A DNA stretch of 64,000 nt, taken from assembly GCA_003250355.1 (NCBI GenBank), contig QKGS01000087.1, forward strand, positions 65,608 through 129,607. Direction: 5' to 3'. Below the pieces are notes generated by a model. The model saw only the letters and a program-made list of their open reading frames with translations, did no database searches and was not told the origin of the DNA. Position 1 is the stretch's first letter, and every line of letters starts with the position of its first letter. The translations under genes were made by a program, and so were the position numbers. This document shows, in pieces, positions 51,042-60,976 of the stretch. Origin of the DNA: Bacteroidota bacterium (GTDB lineage: Bacteria; Bacteroidota; Bacteroidia; Bacteroidales; SZUA-534).

Positions 51042-52283
51042 TTATTTCAATGCCACCCTCATCATATTAAAAGCTGCAAGCGATGAACGACGTATATTGT
51101 GCAAACGGTCGTTACCAAATTTGAATTGTTTCGATATTAAAAAGTCTGGCCCTGCTACTGCTATCCAAACAGTACCTACCGGCTTATTTGGTGTTCCTCC
51201 GCCGGGGCCTGCAACACCCGAAGTAGCAATAGCATACTCTGAGTTGAATGCTTTTATTGCCCCCACGGCCATTTGTTCTACTACAATCTGGCTTACTGCT
51301 CCATGTTGCTCTACTGCTTCAGAGTCAACACCCAAAATATTTGTTTTAGCTTGGTTAGAATAAGCCACAGTACCCCCCTTGAACCACGATGAACATCCCG
51401 GTATAGCAGTTATCATTTGCGCAAGCGTACCACCTGTACAACTTTCAGCAACGGCCAGTGTACCGTTTCGTTCTGCAATTAGATTCCCTGTTACTTCTTC
51501 GAGCGAAATGTTGTCGTAACCATATATATGTTCTTCAATCAATGGAATTAGTGCATCTATCTGTTTATGAATACTTTGTAAAGCTTGTTCTTTATTGTCG
51601 GAGGTTAACCCTAAACGTAACCGTAAAGTACCCATACCAGGCAAATACGCAAGCGACATACCTTCAGGCAAGTTTGCTTCCCACTGCGAAATTCTCTCGG
51701 CAAGAATAGATTCCCCTATTCCGGTGAGCATAACGGTTTTGTATACTACTTTTGGTAATAAAAAATAGTTAATAGCCATTTCACGAATATGGTCGTTGAA
51801 CAACCCTTTTACTTCGGCAGGAACGCCCGGAACGCTTACCACAATATTACCATTATTTTCAAACCACATACCCGGTGCTGTACCATGGTTACTACGCAAT
51901 ACTTTAGCCTTATCGGGAACTAATGCCTGCTCATTGTTCAGGCTGTTCATAGTAATGCCATACTGCTTGAAACGTTCCTTTACATCGTTCAAAACCTGCT
52001 CATTCATTACAAGTTCCGAGTTAAAATAATCGGCAAGCACCTTTTTGGTAATATCATCATTTGTTGGGCCAAGACCTCCGGTAAATATTATCAGCTCTGT
52101 TTTGGGTAAAAATGTATCAAGCGCAAAGGTGATTTCATCACGTTTATCAGAAACTGAAAGATGGTTAACAACAGTAAAACCTATACGGGTAAGCTCCGCT
52201 GCCAACCACGACGAATTGGTATCAACAACCTGCCCTATTAACAGTTCATCGCCTATTGTTATTATTGCTGCTCTTTTCTTCAT
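51042..52283 (-). CDS. cinA: CinA-family nicotinamide-nucleotide amidohydrolase
   Basis: 413 residues with two domains. The N-terminal COG1058/MoaB-like domain (about 1-170) has AAIITIGDELLIGQVVDTNSSW and IFTGGLGPTNDDITK. The C-terminal PncC/CinA domain (about 250-413) has AVAESCTGGTLAQMIT, GTVAYSNQAKTNILGV and ATSGVAGPGGGTPNKPVGTVW. The family deamidates nicotinamide mononucleotide in NAD salvage and is historically named for competence. Length and motifs are complete. Confidence 0.95.
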   Translation of the reverse strand: MKKRAAIITIGDELLIGQVVDTNSSWLAAELTRIGFTVVNHLSVSDKRDEITFALDTFLPKTELIIFTGGLGPTNDDITKKVLADYFNSELVMNEQVLNDVKERFKQYGITMNSLNNEQALVPDKAKVLRSNHGTAPGMWFENNGNIVVSVPGVPAEVKGLFNDHIREMAINYFLLPKVVYKTVMLTGIGESILAERISQWEANLPEGMSLAYLPGMGTLRLRLGLTSDNKEQALQSIHKQIDALIPLIEEHIYGYDNISLEEVTGNLIAERNGTLAVAESCTGGTLAQMITAIPGCSSWFKGGTVAYSNQAKTNILGVDSEAVEQHGAVSQIVVEQMAVGAIKAFNSEYAIATSGVAGPGGGTPNKPVGTVWIAVAGPDFLISKQFKFGNDRLHNIRRSSLAAFNMMRVALK

Positions 52284-52359
52284 TGGGTTACTTATTTAAA
52301 TAATTAAAACATATACAGCATAGTTTGGCTAAAGAATCGCTATCAGTACATATACAGTT

Positions 52360-55161
52360 CTACCTTCCGTAAGTATTATCCATCCACGACTTGTTTTTGG
52401 TATACTTAATATCGCGTAACATTCCCGATTTTATACCTATTGTAAAATTATAACTCTGATACTGACCAAAAGGTATTACACTAACCGTAGCAACCCAACA
52501 GTGCAAATCGCGCGAAAGGTTAAACGATGTATATGAAAGTTTTTTTGCTTCAAAATCCCAGCCCGAACGGAAATTTATTTTCCACTTAGGTGTTAAACTA
52601 AAGTCGCCGCTAAATGATGCTGTTTGTATAATTTTAGGTGTAAATGTAGATTTGGTATAAGTAACATTATAGTTTATACTTACATTCCAAGGAATTTCAA
52701 AATAATCATATCCGTTAAAATCGACCCTGTCGTTATGCGGACTAAGCGGATCGTAATACGGATTATTCAATTGGTTCAGATCGTTGTCATGGTTGTGGTC
52801 ATCGTCATCGTGGTCATCGTCTTTACCTGAATCATTTTTAAAATCGGTTGACTTAAATGAAATACCGGTTGATGCAGTAAAGCGTGTCAGTCTCACTATT
52901 TTACCCGATTTAGTGTACTCAAATGTATTGTAACGAACTCCGTTTGAATCAATTGCATAAGGGTCGCCTGTTGCCGACATATTTATATCAAATATATTGA
53001 ACAACCGTGTACGTGCCGACATATTGAGTAGCGACCAGTTCATAGAATCGGCCATTAGGTTATATGAAGTGCTGAAGTTCAAAGCGTCGAGAAGCTTAAT
53101 TTTCTTTTCGCCGGTAACTGTATCTTTTTTGCTTAGCACTTTCATTTCAATATTATTATTTAGCGAAAAGCCAACACTACCGCTTTTTCCAGTTCCGGGT
53201 ACGCCATATATTGCATTATTTATATATGGATTATAGTATCCAGTACGCTCAGCAGTATCACGAAGGTAGAACCCGAATATTTCGTCACTGAAATCGGGAC
53301 GATACGAGAAATTAATACCCGGTGTTACTACGTGTCGTATGGCTTTTACCTTTGAATTTTTGTACTGATACATACCATATATTTTGGTATTGAAACCAAC
53401 ACCAACACTAAAGTCATACAGGTTATAAAACCCCGATTCTTCACGCAAAGTGTACATTTGCGACGAATCGGCAGGAACGGTACTATAGTCGCGAACTTCA
53501 CGCCTAAAATACATACGGTCAGTAAAACTCATAGTTGGGTTTATGCTCATATACTTTAACAGTTTAAACGAGGTACCAATAGGTACACTGTGTTTCAAAC
53601 CATACTCAAACTGATCTAACATTTGAGGTTTAAATAACAGGGTATCTTTAAACGTAGCCTTATTTTCATAGTTACCGGTATACGACACACCTATTTTCTC
53701 ATACCACTTTTGTTTACCTAAGGCTATTTTTTTTCTAAATGGAAATACCCTCGACATATTCATTGTCATTTGTGGTAATACTAAAGTCATAGTACTGTCA
53801 CGCATATTTTGGGTATGACGCAGGTTAGCAGTCATACTGAACGGTGTATTAGCAAATGTTTTGCGGTACGAAATACTCGACGAAATAGTTTGAGAAAGTC
53901 TTTGGTCGGCGGTAGATTCATTGTATCGGTTATCGCCCATAGAGCGAAAGTTTACGCTTGCGCTAAAATTACTGTTAGGTCGTGCCTTGGGGTCTTGCGA
54001 ATGGTTCCACACAACACGATACTCTTGCGATTCGCGATAGTCGGGTAAGCCAAATTCGCTCAGAACCATTTTTGAAATACCTATATCTACATTGCCCGTG
54101 TACTTGTACCTAAGCTTATATTGCGAGGCTCCGCGCAATTGCCACGAACCCTTAGAATATATATCGCCGGTAAGAGTAAGGTCGGCATAATCGCTTAACG
54201 CAAAATAATAACCCCCGCGCTGTAAATAGAAACCCCTGGCCTCTTCATCGCCAAATGTAGGGATAATAAAACCCGAAGCTTTTTTTCTTGTACTCGGAAA
54301 ATACCCGAATGGTATAAATATTGGATATAATGGAATATCTTCAATAACCATATATGCATAACTTGAAACTATTGCCTTATCGGGAACCATTTTAGCTCTT
54401 GACAAAGACAAATAAAAGTGTGGATGTTCAAGCTCACATGTAGTAAATTTTCCCCGACTAAGATTAACACTATTATCGGGCGATTTTTTTGTGATATTAC
54501 TATGCAAATATCCTTCGTCCTGCTCGGTATACAACCCTTTTATGTATCCTTTTTCGGTATTCAAATTATATGTAATAGTTTTTGCTTTCATTGCCTGATC
54601 ACCTTGTGTAAAATAAGGCTCTCCTACTATTTCTCCGGTAACAGTATCGGTATATCCTTCGGCATACATTATCCCCTCATCCATATCAACCTCAATATAA
54701 GCAGCTTCAATAGTTATATCTTCATATACTATTTTAGCATTTCCAAACAGGAATACTTTTTTTCCATCAATTGAAAATATTGTAGAATCGTCGGCCGAGG
54801 TTTCAACCTGTGAGGTAATAACTGTTTTGCTTTTTTTCGGAAGAGTATCGTTCATTTTACGCACAAATTCCAAAGAATCCATATAAAAAACGGAGTCGGA
54901 AATAAATTTTTCCGATTGCACTAATGAAACATTCGAGTTCAATGAATCAGACAATAGAGTATCTCCGGTATTTACAAAAGTAAACGTATCGTTTTGAAAA
55001 TACACATCGGCTGTTTGCTCTGTATTGCCATTAGTATGTAATAAATCTTTTTTTAGCGATATTCTATCTTTATCTCGCTCTTTATCAATACTTTGACTAA
55101 TAAGCCAGGTACTACTTGTAAAATATATAATTAAGCCCGCAATGAGGTATCTTGTTTTCAA
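52360..55161 (-). CDS. lptD: LptD-like LPS-assembly outer-membrane protein
   Basis: 933 residues from a TTG start (TTG-AAA-ACA-AGA). A signal peptide (YLIAGLIIYFTSSTWLISQS) is followed by an OstA/LptA-like beta-jellyroll at about 115-230 (FLFGNAKIVYEDITIEAAYI, DQAMKAKTITYNLNTEKGYI). A long beta-barrel ends in an aromatic residue pattern (YNFTIGIKSGM). The segment VSSYAYMVIEDIPLYPIFIP is typical of Bacteroidota LptD. A loop near residues 780-790 is extremely His/Asp-rich. It inserts LPS in the outer leaflet. No lptE is visible nearby. Confidence 0.88.
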   Translation of the reverse strand: MKTRYLIAGLIIYFTSSTWLISQSIDKERDKDRISLKKDLLHTNGNTEQTADVYFQNDTFTFVNTGDTLLSDSLNSNVSLVQSEKFISDSVFYMDSLEFVRKMNDTLPKKSKTVITSQVETSADDSTIFSIDGKKVFLFGNAKIVYEDITIEAAYIEVDMDEGIMYAEGYTDTVTGEIVGEPYFTQGDQAMKAKTITYNLNTEKGYIKGLYTEQDEGYLHSNITKKSPDNSVNLSRGKFTTCELEHPHFYLSLSRAKMVPDKAIVSSYAYMVIEDIPLYPIFIPFGYFPSTRKKASGFIIPTFGDEEARGFYLQRGGYYFALSDYADLTLTGDIYSKGSWQLRGASQYKLRYKYTGNVDIGISKMVLSEFGLPDYRESQEYRVVWNHSQDPKARPNSNFSASVNFRSMGDNRYNESTADQRLSQTISSSISYRKTFANTPFSMTANLRHTQNMRDSTMTLVLPQMTMNMSRVFPFRKKIALGKQKWYEKIGVSYTGNYENKATFKDTLLFKPQMLDQFEYGLKHSVPIGTSFKLLKYMSINPTMSFTDRMYFRREVRDYSTVPADSSQMYTLREESGFYNLYDFSVGVGFNTKIYGMYQYKNSKVKAIRHVVTPGINFSYRPDFSDEIFGFYLRDTAERTGYYNPYINNAIYGVPGTGKSGSVGFSLNNNIEMKVLSKKDTVTGEKKIKLLDALNFSTSYNLMADSMNWSLLNMSARTRLFNIFDINMSATGDPYAIDSNGVRYNTFEYTKSGKIVRLTRFTASTGISFKSTDFKNDSGKDDDHDDDDHNHDNDLNQLNNPYYDPLSPHNDRVDFNGYDYFEIPWNVSINYNVTYTKSTFTPKIIQTASFSGDFSLTPKWKINFRSGWDFEAKKLSYTSFNLSRDLHCWVATVSVIPFGQYQSYNFTIGIKSGMLRDIKYTKNKSWMDNTYGR

Positions 55162-55243
55162 TTCAGATGAAATATTTTATTTTTGTGATCAATTACTTTA
55201 TAAAACTAACATTCCGGACAAGCCGGAAATACTAATTTTTAAA

Positions 55244-55251
55244 TACATTTG
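55244..55251 (+). promoter_or_regulatory. candidate minus-7 box for the amidase gene
   Basis: TACATTTG matches TAnnTTTG in the divergent lptD/amidase gap. A small hairpin (TTCCGG-ACAAG-CCGGAA, 55212-55228) lies just upstream, and another TAnnTTTG (TATTTTTG) is at 55178-55185. Confidence 0.35.
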
Positions 55252-55306
55252 CGTTGCTCAACAAAATGCGTTCCAAAACTAATAAAATTTAAAGGATTCA
55301 GGTATT

Positions 55307-56404
55307 ATGTGTAAAAAAATTATCCTTGCTATACTGTTGATAAATATTATAACAATAAATACTCTTCACTGTAACGACAACAAGAAGAAAAAAACTGTTG
55401 TAATTGATGCCGGGCATGGTGGTCAGGATACAGGAGCTATTGGTGCTATTTCAAAAGAAAAAGATTTGGTTTTAAACATTTCACTCCTTGTGGGCAAATA
55501 CCTTACCGAATATATGGATAATGTTAATGTAGTATATACTCGCAAAGACGACACTTTTGTTCCACTACGTGACAGGGCAAAAATAGCCAATGACAGTAAA
55601 GCCGACCTTTTTGTTTCCATTCATATAAATTCCAATAAAAGCGATAAACCTGATGGTACTGAAACATTTGCCATAGGACCACATAAAAATGAGAGTAACC
55701 TTGAAGTGGCAAAGAAAGAAAACTCGGTTATTGTATTTGAGGAAGACTACTCGACACATTATGAGGGTTTTGACCCTAATTCGGCAGAGTCGTATATTAT
55801 GTTTTCAATGATGCAAAACATTAATATAAACCAAAGTTTGTCGGTGGCATCGTATATAGAAACGGAATTTAGCGAAAAAGCCCGTCGCAAAAGCCGTGGT
55901 GTAAAGCAAGCCGGATTCCTTGTGCTATGGCTAACTTCAATGCCCAGCGTATTGGTTGAGTGTGGTTTTATATCGAACGAAAAAGAAGAGGTTTACCTAA
56001 GCTCAACTCAGGGGCAGGAATATATTGCTTCGGCAATTTACCGTGCAATAAAAAAATATATAAGTGAGCTTACTGCTCTTGAAGCAGCACTTGAAGAGCC
56101 TGCACACAAAAACAAACCGGCAGATGTAAAATTGGGTGAAACACAAAATGAAAACCGGGTTGTTTTCAGAATTCAAACTACCTCATCGTCGGAGAAAATT
56201 GAAAAAACACACCCTCAGTTCAGCAAGTATAACGACTTTTACGAGTATACCGAAAATGATACATATAAATATACAATAGGTAAATTTTACTCATACGACG
56301 ATGCAAAAAAAATGCAAGACTCAATTCAAGCCGATTTTCCGGGAGCTTTTATTGTTGCATTCAAGGGTAACACAAAAATATCGATTGCCGATGCACTCAA
56401 ATAA
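55307..56404 (+). CDS. N-acetylmuramoyl-L-alanine amidase (Amidase_3) with SPOR-like tail
   Basis: 365 residues with an N-terminal signal peptide (KKIILAILLINIITINTLHC). The Amidase_3 zinc site shows in VVIDAGHGGQDTGAIG, the glutamate region near NESNLEVAKKENS, the histidine in LFVSIHINSN, and the catalytic glutamate in PSVLVECGFISNEKE. The last 75 residues (YKYTIGKFYSYDDAKKMQDS, FPGAFIVAFK) look like a SPOR domain that would bind denuded glycan at the septum. It should cleave peptide stems from peptidoglycan during cell separation. It precedes the MCE gene by 109 nt. Confidence 0.92.
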   Translation: MCKKIILAILLINIITINTLHCNDNKKKKTVVIDAGHGGQDTGAIGAISKEKDLVLNISLLVGKYLTEYMDNVNVVYTRKDDTFVPLRDRAKIANDSKADLFVSIHINSNKSDKPDGTETFAIGPHKNESNLEVAKKENSVIVFEEDYSTHYEGFDPNSAESYIMFSMMQNININQSLSVASYIETEFSEKARRKSRGVKQAGFLVLWLTSMPSVLVECGFISNEKEEVYLSSTQGQEYIASAIYRAIKKYISELTALEAALEEPAHKNKPADVKLGETQNENRVVFRIQTTSSSEKIEKTHPQFSKYNDFYEYTENDTYKYTIGKFYSYDDAKKMQDSIQADFPGAFIVAFKGNTKISIADALK

Positions 56405-56513
56405 ATTGGTAAGTTAATATACTGATTTGTTTGTGTATTGATGAGTAAACAATAATATATTTGGAACATTAATTAACTGTTTATATAATTGTAGAAAACA
56501 AAACAACAATATT

Positions 56514-57458
56514 ATGATAAAATCAACCCTTACAAAGGTTGGAATCCTTACCACACTATCAATAGCCGCCTTAATTTGGGGAGTAAGCTTTCTGAAAGGG
56601 AAAGGAGCATTTAAAAAAGAGAATACCTACTACGCCATATATGAACGTATTGATGGAATGTCAACCGGAAGCCCTGTTTTTTTAAGTGGTTTTAAAATAG
56701 GTAGTGTTACCGATATTTACTTTACTCCCGATACCAGTGGAAGCCTTACTGTTGAATTTACTGTTAATGAACAAGTATTGTTACCCAAACCTACTACTGC
56801 CCGAATTTTCTCAAACGATTTAATGGGTAATAAAGCAATTGAATTAATTTTAGGTACAAGTAACACATTACATAACACAGGCGACACACTAGAACCTGAC
56901 TTTGAAGGCTCACTAAAAGATATGGTAAGTATTCAAATGATACCTATAAAGAATCAGGCAGAAAGTTTAATGAAAGAACTAGAAGATGCAATAAATATTG
57001 TCAATTCGGTTTTCAATGAACAAACCCAACAAAATATATCAGCCAGTATTTCAAGAATGAGAAATACTTTTATAAATCTCGACTCGATTGTTTACGACGG
57101 CAAAGGTAAGATTGGTGTAATACTTACTAATATTGAATCAATATCAACTATGCTGAAAAAGAATAATCACGAAATATCTAATACTTTATCGAATGTATCG
57201 TCGTTAACCGATTCTTTAATGGCAGCAAATATTAAAGAAACTATAATGAATGCAAATTCAACCTTGACTGAATTAGCAGAAATATCGGCAAAAATCAATA
57301 ATGGTGAGGGTTCTGCCGGTCAACTAATCAATAACGATTCATTATACTTTAATATTCAAGACATAACATATAACCTGAATTTGCTTATTGAAGATTTGAA
57401 GCAAAATCCTAACAGATATGTACATATATCTGTTTTTGGTGGGAAAGATAAAAAATAA
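56514..57458 (+). CDS. MlaD/MCE-family protein
   Basis: 314 residues. One N-terminal membrane helix (GILTTLSIAALIWGVSFLKG) and one MCE domain at about 38-120 (YYAIYERIDGMSTGSPVFLSGFKIGSV has the usual features in part). A long helical tail contains many Asn/Ser residues and ends YVHISVFGGK. MCE rings tether to the inner membrane and carry phospholipids through the periplasm. The ATPase and permease partners (MlaF/E) are not in this window. A strong terminator follows. Confidence 0.9.
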   Translation: MIKSTLTKVGILTTLSIAALIWGVSFLKGKGAFKKENTYYAIYERIDGMSTGSPVFLSGFKIGSVTDIYFTPDTSGSLTVEFTVNEQVLLPKPTTARIFSNDLMGNKAIELILGTSNTLHNTGDTLEPDFEGSLKDMVSIQMIPIKNQAESLMKELEDAINIVNSVFNEQTQQNISASISRMRNTFINLDSIVYDGKGKIGVILTNIESISTMLKKNNHEISNTLSNVSSLTDSLMAANIKETIMNANSTLTELAEISAKINNGEGSAGQLINNDSLYFNIQDITYNLNLLIEDLKQNPNRYVHISVFGGKDKK

Positions 57459-57487
57459 AAAAAGCCGGTTTAACCGGCTTTTTTTAT
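57457..57487. terminator. bidirectional intrinsic terminator between the MCE gene and the PUR gene
   Basis: AAAAAAAGCCGG and CCGGCTTTTTTT form a perfect stem around TTTAA. A/T tracts at both ends serve both convergent genes. Confidence 0.92.
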
Positions 57488-57489
57488 TT

Positions 57490-57825
57490 TTATTTATTCA
57501 AATCATCGAACTCTACATTTACAAACTCTTGTTCCGACTCTTCAAGTTCAGGCTGATTTTTCTTAATATAATCAACTACCTCTAATAGCCCGTCAGCAAA
57601 TTTTTCAAAATCTTCTTTGTATAAAAACAACTTATGCTTTTCAAAACGATAGTTACCTTCGTTCTCGTATTGTTTTTTACTTTCAGTAATTGTCAGGTAA
57701 TAATCGTTTCGCTTTGTTGCTTTAACATCGAAAAAATAGGTTCTCTTACCCGCTCTTACCGCTTTTGAAAAAATCTCTTCCCTCTCTTTTCCGTTTTCTT
57801 TCTTTTCAAATCCTTCCATCATCAA
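57490..57825 (-). CDS. PUR-family DUF3276 nucleic-acid-binding protein
   Basis: 111 residues. The core EEIFSKAVRAGKRTYFFDVK...DYYLTITESKK...FEKHKLFLYKEDFEKFADGL is the PUR (purine-rich element binding) fold found as DUF3276 in Bacteroidota. It ends in an acidic tail (EESEQEFVNVEFDD). It is expected to bind single-stranded DNA or RNA; targets are unknown. Three Met codons open the frame; any may be used. Confidence 0.9.
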   Translation of the reverse strand: MMMEGFEKKENGKEREEIFSKAVRAGKRTYFFDVKATKRNDYYLTITESKKQYENEGNYRFEKHKLFLYKEDFEKFADGLLEVVDYIKKNQPELEESEQEFVNVEFDDLNK

Positions 57826-58015
57826 TATTTCAATTTTTATTACATAACGTGAAGCAAAAATATTAAAATATTCAATATGTGATTTATTTAAACATTAAAA
57901 AATTCAAAGTATAACACAAAAATATAATTGCATTCCGATTGATATAATTATAAAAGAGATATAAAAACATCAGTAAAAATATATGACTATTGTTTTTGCA
58001 GCCAAAAAAAATATA

Positions 58016-58023
58016 TACTTTTG
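58016..58023 (+). promoter_or_regulatory. candidate minus-7 box for nusB
   Basis: TACTTTTG matches TAnnTTTG, 41 nt before the nusB ATG. TTTG at 57995-57998 is 17 nt upstream, slightly shorter than the usual spacer. Confidence 0.45.
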
Positions 58024-58064
58024 TCGCCGAAATCATATAACACAACTAACGCTCTTTAAACTAA

Positions 58065-59009
58065 ATGATCAGCAGACGTTTATTAAGAATTAAGGTACTG
58101 CATATATTGTATGCCTACTTTAACGGTAACATCAAGGAAGACAATAAATACGAGAAAGACCTTGATTTTAGTATTGAAAAATCTTTTGATTTGTATCATT
58201 TATTTTTTGTTTTACTAATTGATGTTCGCGATTTTGCCCTTAATAAAATTGATGCAGCAAGAAATAAAAGAGTTCCTTCGCCCGAAGACCTAAACCCTAA
58301 TATGCGTTTTGTTGAAAACCGTATCATAAAGCAAATAGAAAATACCGAAAAACTTAGCCGACACATTGAACGCCAAAAGCTTAACTGGGTTCAAAACCCT
58401 GAACTTGTAAAGCACATATATCAGGCAATGACCGAATCAGACTTATATAACCGATATATGCACAGCAGCGACAATTCGTTCGATGCCGACAAAAAATTTA
58501 TTCTCGATTTCCTTACTGAGTATCTTGTTAACTCCGATTTACTTTATCAGGTGCTTGAAGAACACTCAATATTTTGGAACGATGACATTGAGTTTGTATT
58601 AAGTATGAATATAAAATCGGTTCAGAAAGCAAAAGAAAATCGCGAAGATTTAAACACTTTTTCACTCTTCAAAAATGAAGAAGACCGCGAATTTGCAAAA
58701 AGACTTTTTCGTTCAGTTATAAATAAACACAAAGAGCATTCGAATCTTATTCAGGAAAATATTAAAAACTGGGATCTTGACCGTATTGCACAAATGGACT
58801 TAATGATTCTTGAAATGGCAGTTACCGAAATTACTCAATTCCCAAGTATTCCGGTAAAAGTTAGTTTCAATGAATATATTGACCTTGCAAAATTTTACAG
58901 TACCGACAAAAGTAACTCATTTGTAAATGGTGTTCTCGACAAAATAATTAAAAAACTAAATGACGAAGGCAAAGTGAAAAAAGCCGGACGCGGATTACTG
59001 GAAAAATAA
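58065..59009 (+). CDS. nusB: transcription antitermination factor NusB, long form
   Basis: 314 residues, about twice E. coli NusB. It opens RRLLRIKVLHILYAYF and ends in the conserved NusB core (NWDLDRIAQMDLMILEMAVTEI, VSFNEYIDLAKFYSTDKSNSFVNGVLDKI). The long middle insertion is typical of Bacteroidota. NusB with S10 promotes antitermination on rRNA operons. First of a run with a DUF1573 lipoprotein, yajC and others. Confidence 0.95.
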   Translation: MISRRLLRIKVLHILYAYFNGNIKEDNKYEKDLDFSIEKSFDLYHLFFVLLIDVRDFALNKIDAARNKRVPSPEDLNPNMRFVENRIIKQIENTEKLSRHIERQKLNWVQNPELVKHIYQAMTESDLYNRYMHSSDNSFDADKKFILDFLTEYLVNSDLLYQVLEEHSIFWNDDIEFVLSMNIKSVQKAKENREDLNTFSLFKNEEDREFAKRLFRSVINKHKEHSNLIQENIKNWDLDRIAQMDLMILEMAVTEITQFPSIPVKVSFNEYIDLAKFYSTDKSNSFVNGVLDKIIKKLNDEGKVKKAGRGLLEK

Positions 59010-59019
59010 TATCATATAA

Positions 59020-59439
59020 ATGAAAAGTTTCATCATTACCCTGTCAATTATTTTAGTTACTGCTTTATTGGGTTGCAAGAATGGAGATAATTCCCAAACA
59101 AACAACAGTAATGAAATAATGCCTTTTGTACATATTGAAACTACAACACACAATTTTGGAAAAATACTTCAGGGTGAAGAGGTTGCTTATACATTTATAA
59201 TTAAAAACATAGGTAACGATGACCTTATTCTTCGAAATGTAAAATCGTCGTGCGGATGTACAACATCGAAAGTTACTACCGAACCCATAAAACCTGGACA
59301 TACAGGAAGCGTAGAACTAGTTTTTGACAGTACAGGACGCAAAGGGAAGCAAACAAAATCGGTAACAGTTTGGACTAATGCCAAACCTATGAGTTACAAC
59401 TTAAAAATAACAGCTGAAATAGTATTACCTAATAATTAA
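59020..59439 (+). CDS. DUF1573 lipoprotein
   Basis: 139 residues. A lipoprotein signal ends in the lipobox ALLGC (Cys20). The DUF1573 immunoglobulin-like domain shows TTHNFGKILQGEEVAYTFII, NVKSSCGCTTSK and PGHTGSVELVFDSTGRKGKQ, close to ASH/MSP-type folds. Its role is unknown. It lies 10 nt after nusB and 11 nt before yajC. Confidence 0.9.
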   Translation: MKSFIITLSIILVTALLGCKNGDNSQTNNSNEIMPFVHIETTTHNFGKILQGEEVAYTFIIKNIGNDDLILRNVKSSCGCTTSKVTTEPIKPGHTGSVELVFDSTGRKGKQTKSVTVWTNAKPMSYNLKITAEIVLPNN

Positions 59440-59450
59440 AATAAACAAAA

Positions 59451-59771
59451 ATGAATTTACTAAGTATCTTTTTAATGCAACCACAAGGCGAATCAGCAAG
59501 CCCTATGGGTTCTCTTATTCCATTGTTAGCAGTTATTGCTATTTTCTACTTCTTTATGATTCGTCCGCAAATGAAAAAACAAAAAGAAGTAAAAACATTT
59601 CGCGAAGCACTAAGCAAAGGCGATAAAGTACTTACTGTTGGCGGAATATACGGCAAAATTATTGAAGTGAAAGAGACAACTGTCATACTTGAAATAGCTG
59701 ATAACGTAAAAATTAAAGTTGATAAATCGGGATTAATTAAAGATAACTCTGATTTAGGTCAACAAAAATAA
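59451..59771 (+). CDS. yajC: preprotein translocase subunit YajC
   Basis: 106 residues. A membrane helix at about 19-37 (LIPLLAVIAIFYFFMIRPQM) with the hallmark FYFFMIRPQMKKQKE, then LSKGDKVLTVGGIYGKIIEV. It associates with SecDF at the translocon. Placed in the nusB-DUF1573-yajC-ybbR-coaE run. Confidence 0.96.
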   Translation: MNLLSIFLMQPQGESASPMGSLIPLLAVIAIFYFFMIRPQMKKQKEVKTFREALSKGDKVLTVGGIYGKIIEVKETTVILEIADNVKIKVDKSGLIKDNSDLGQQK

Positions 59772-59826
59772 ATAAAGTTTTTGCTTATTTTGTGATACCC
59801 GTTTCTTTTGGTAAGTTTGAGACTTA

Positions 59827-60858
59827 TTGAAAGTAACGGGTTTTATTTTTTATAACGATTTGAGCGATTTTGATTTAAATAAATACATAAGGTTTTTACG
59901 ACTAAAAACTTATAAGCGAGTAGATAAAAAAATACTCTCGTATACTATTTTCTTTGCCATAGCAGCTGTTTTTTGGCTACTCAACAAACTCGACAATAAT
60001 TATAATACCTTTATTGAATATCCGGTAGAATATACAAACTTGCCCGAAAGCAAATTTATAGTAAATAAACTACCTAATAATTTGAAACTAAATGTAAATG
60101 CTTATGGCTTTACTCTTGCCAAATACAAACTAACAGTTTCCCCCTCACCTATTCCAATTAATTTATCGAAATTTGCTGATAACATAAATAACTCTGAAAG
60201 CAAATACACTCTACACACCAGGCATATAAAAGATATAATAAACGAAGAAATACCTAGCGATATAGTAGTAAACGATATACTACCCGATACTATACAATTC
60301 TATTTTGTTGACATAATTGAAAAAAAAGTAGCAGTAAAACCTGTTACTCAATATACTCTCGAACAACAATGCTTTATAAACGGAACTATAAGAGTAACTC
60401 CTGATAGTATTATGGTTCGAGGCCCTATTACTATTATCGATACCCTATCGGCTATATATACTGAAACTGCACGGTTTAAAAATTTAAGTAAAACTGAACA
60501 GGAAAATATTGAAATAAGTAAAATTAAGAATGTGAATTTTTCAAAGCAAAAAGTTACGATTACTGTACCTGTTTCAAAATTTACTCAAGCCAAGCTTAAA
60601 GTACCTATATCAACAGTAAACGTTCCCGATTCCTTAAAACTTGTTTGCTTTCCCCAATACACTCAGCTAACTTGCATGGTATCTATCGATAATTATAAAG
60701 AACTATCGGCAAAAGACTTTACAGTAACGGTTAACTATAACAATATAAAAAACCTACTCGGAAATAGCCTTTCGGCTAAAGTTTCAAGTTATCCTCCTAA
60801 CGTAAAACAAGTTGACATATTCCCTATTGATATTGAGTTCATTATAGAGGAAAAATAG
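59827..60858 (+). CDS. YbbR-like domain protein
   Basis: 343 residues from a TTG start at 59827; a TTG 11 codons later is an alternative, and no ATG is nearby. A membrane helix at about 39-56 (SYTIFFAIAAVFWLLNKL) is followed by YbbR-like beta domains (YPVEYTNLPESKFIV-like, then VTPDSIMVRGPITIIDTLSAI). In Firmicutes, YbbR (CdaR) regulates the diadenylate cyclase; no cyclase is present in this window. It is upstream of coaE. Confidence 0.82.
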   Translation: MKVTGFIFYNDLSDFDLNKYIRFLRLKTYKRVDKKILSYTIFFAIAAVFWLLNKLDNNYNTFIEYPVEYTNLPESKFIVNKLPNNLKLNVNAYGFTLAKYKLTVSPSPIPINLSKFADNINNSESKYTLHTRHIKDIINEEIPSDIVVNDILPDTIQFYFVDIIEKKVAVKPVTQYTLEQQCFINGTIRVTPDSIMVRGPITIIDTLSAIYTETARFKNLSKTEQENIEISKIKNVNFSKQKVTITVPVSKFTQAKLKVPISTVNVPDSLKLVCFPQYTQLTCMVSIDNYKELSAKDFTVTVNYNNIKNLLGNSLSAKVSSYPPNVKQVDIFPIDIEFIIEEK

Positions 60859-60871
60859 TTTCCTTTTTTAT

Positions 60872-60879
60872 TATTTTTG
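60872..60879 (+). promoter_or_regulatory. candidate minus-7 box for coaE
   Basis: TATTTTTG matches TAnnTTTG, about 97 nt before the coaE GTG. It would imply a long leader; no minus-33 partner was found. Confidence 0.25.
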
Positions 60880-60976
60880 TACAAAATAAAGGTTATACAA
60901 TAGTAAAGATGATTTTCAATAGAATATTGTGCATTTTGTGATGGAAAATAAATAACATTTAACAATACATATTAGA

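Noticed and set aside
55212-55228. TTCCGG-ACAAG-CCGGAA hairpin as a terminator
   Set aside because: It lies in a divergent promoter gap and has no T run; recorded only as a possible regulatory hairpin.
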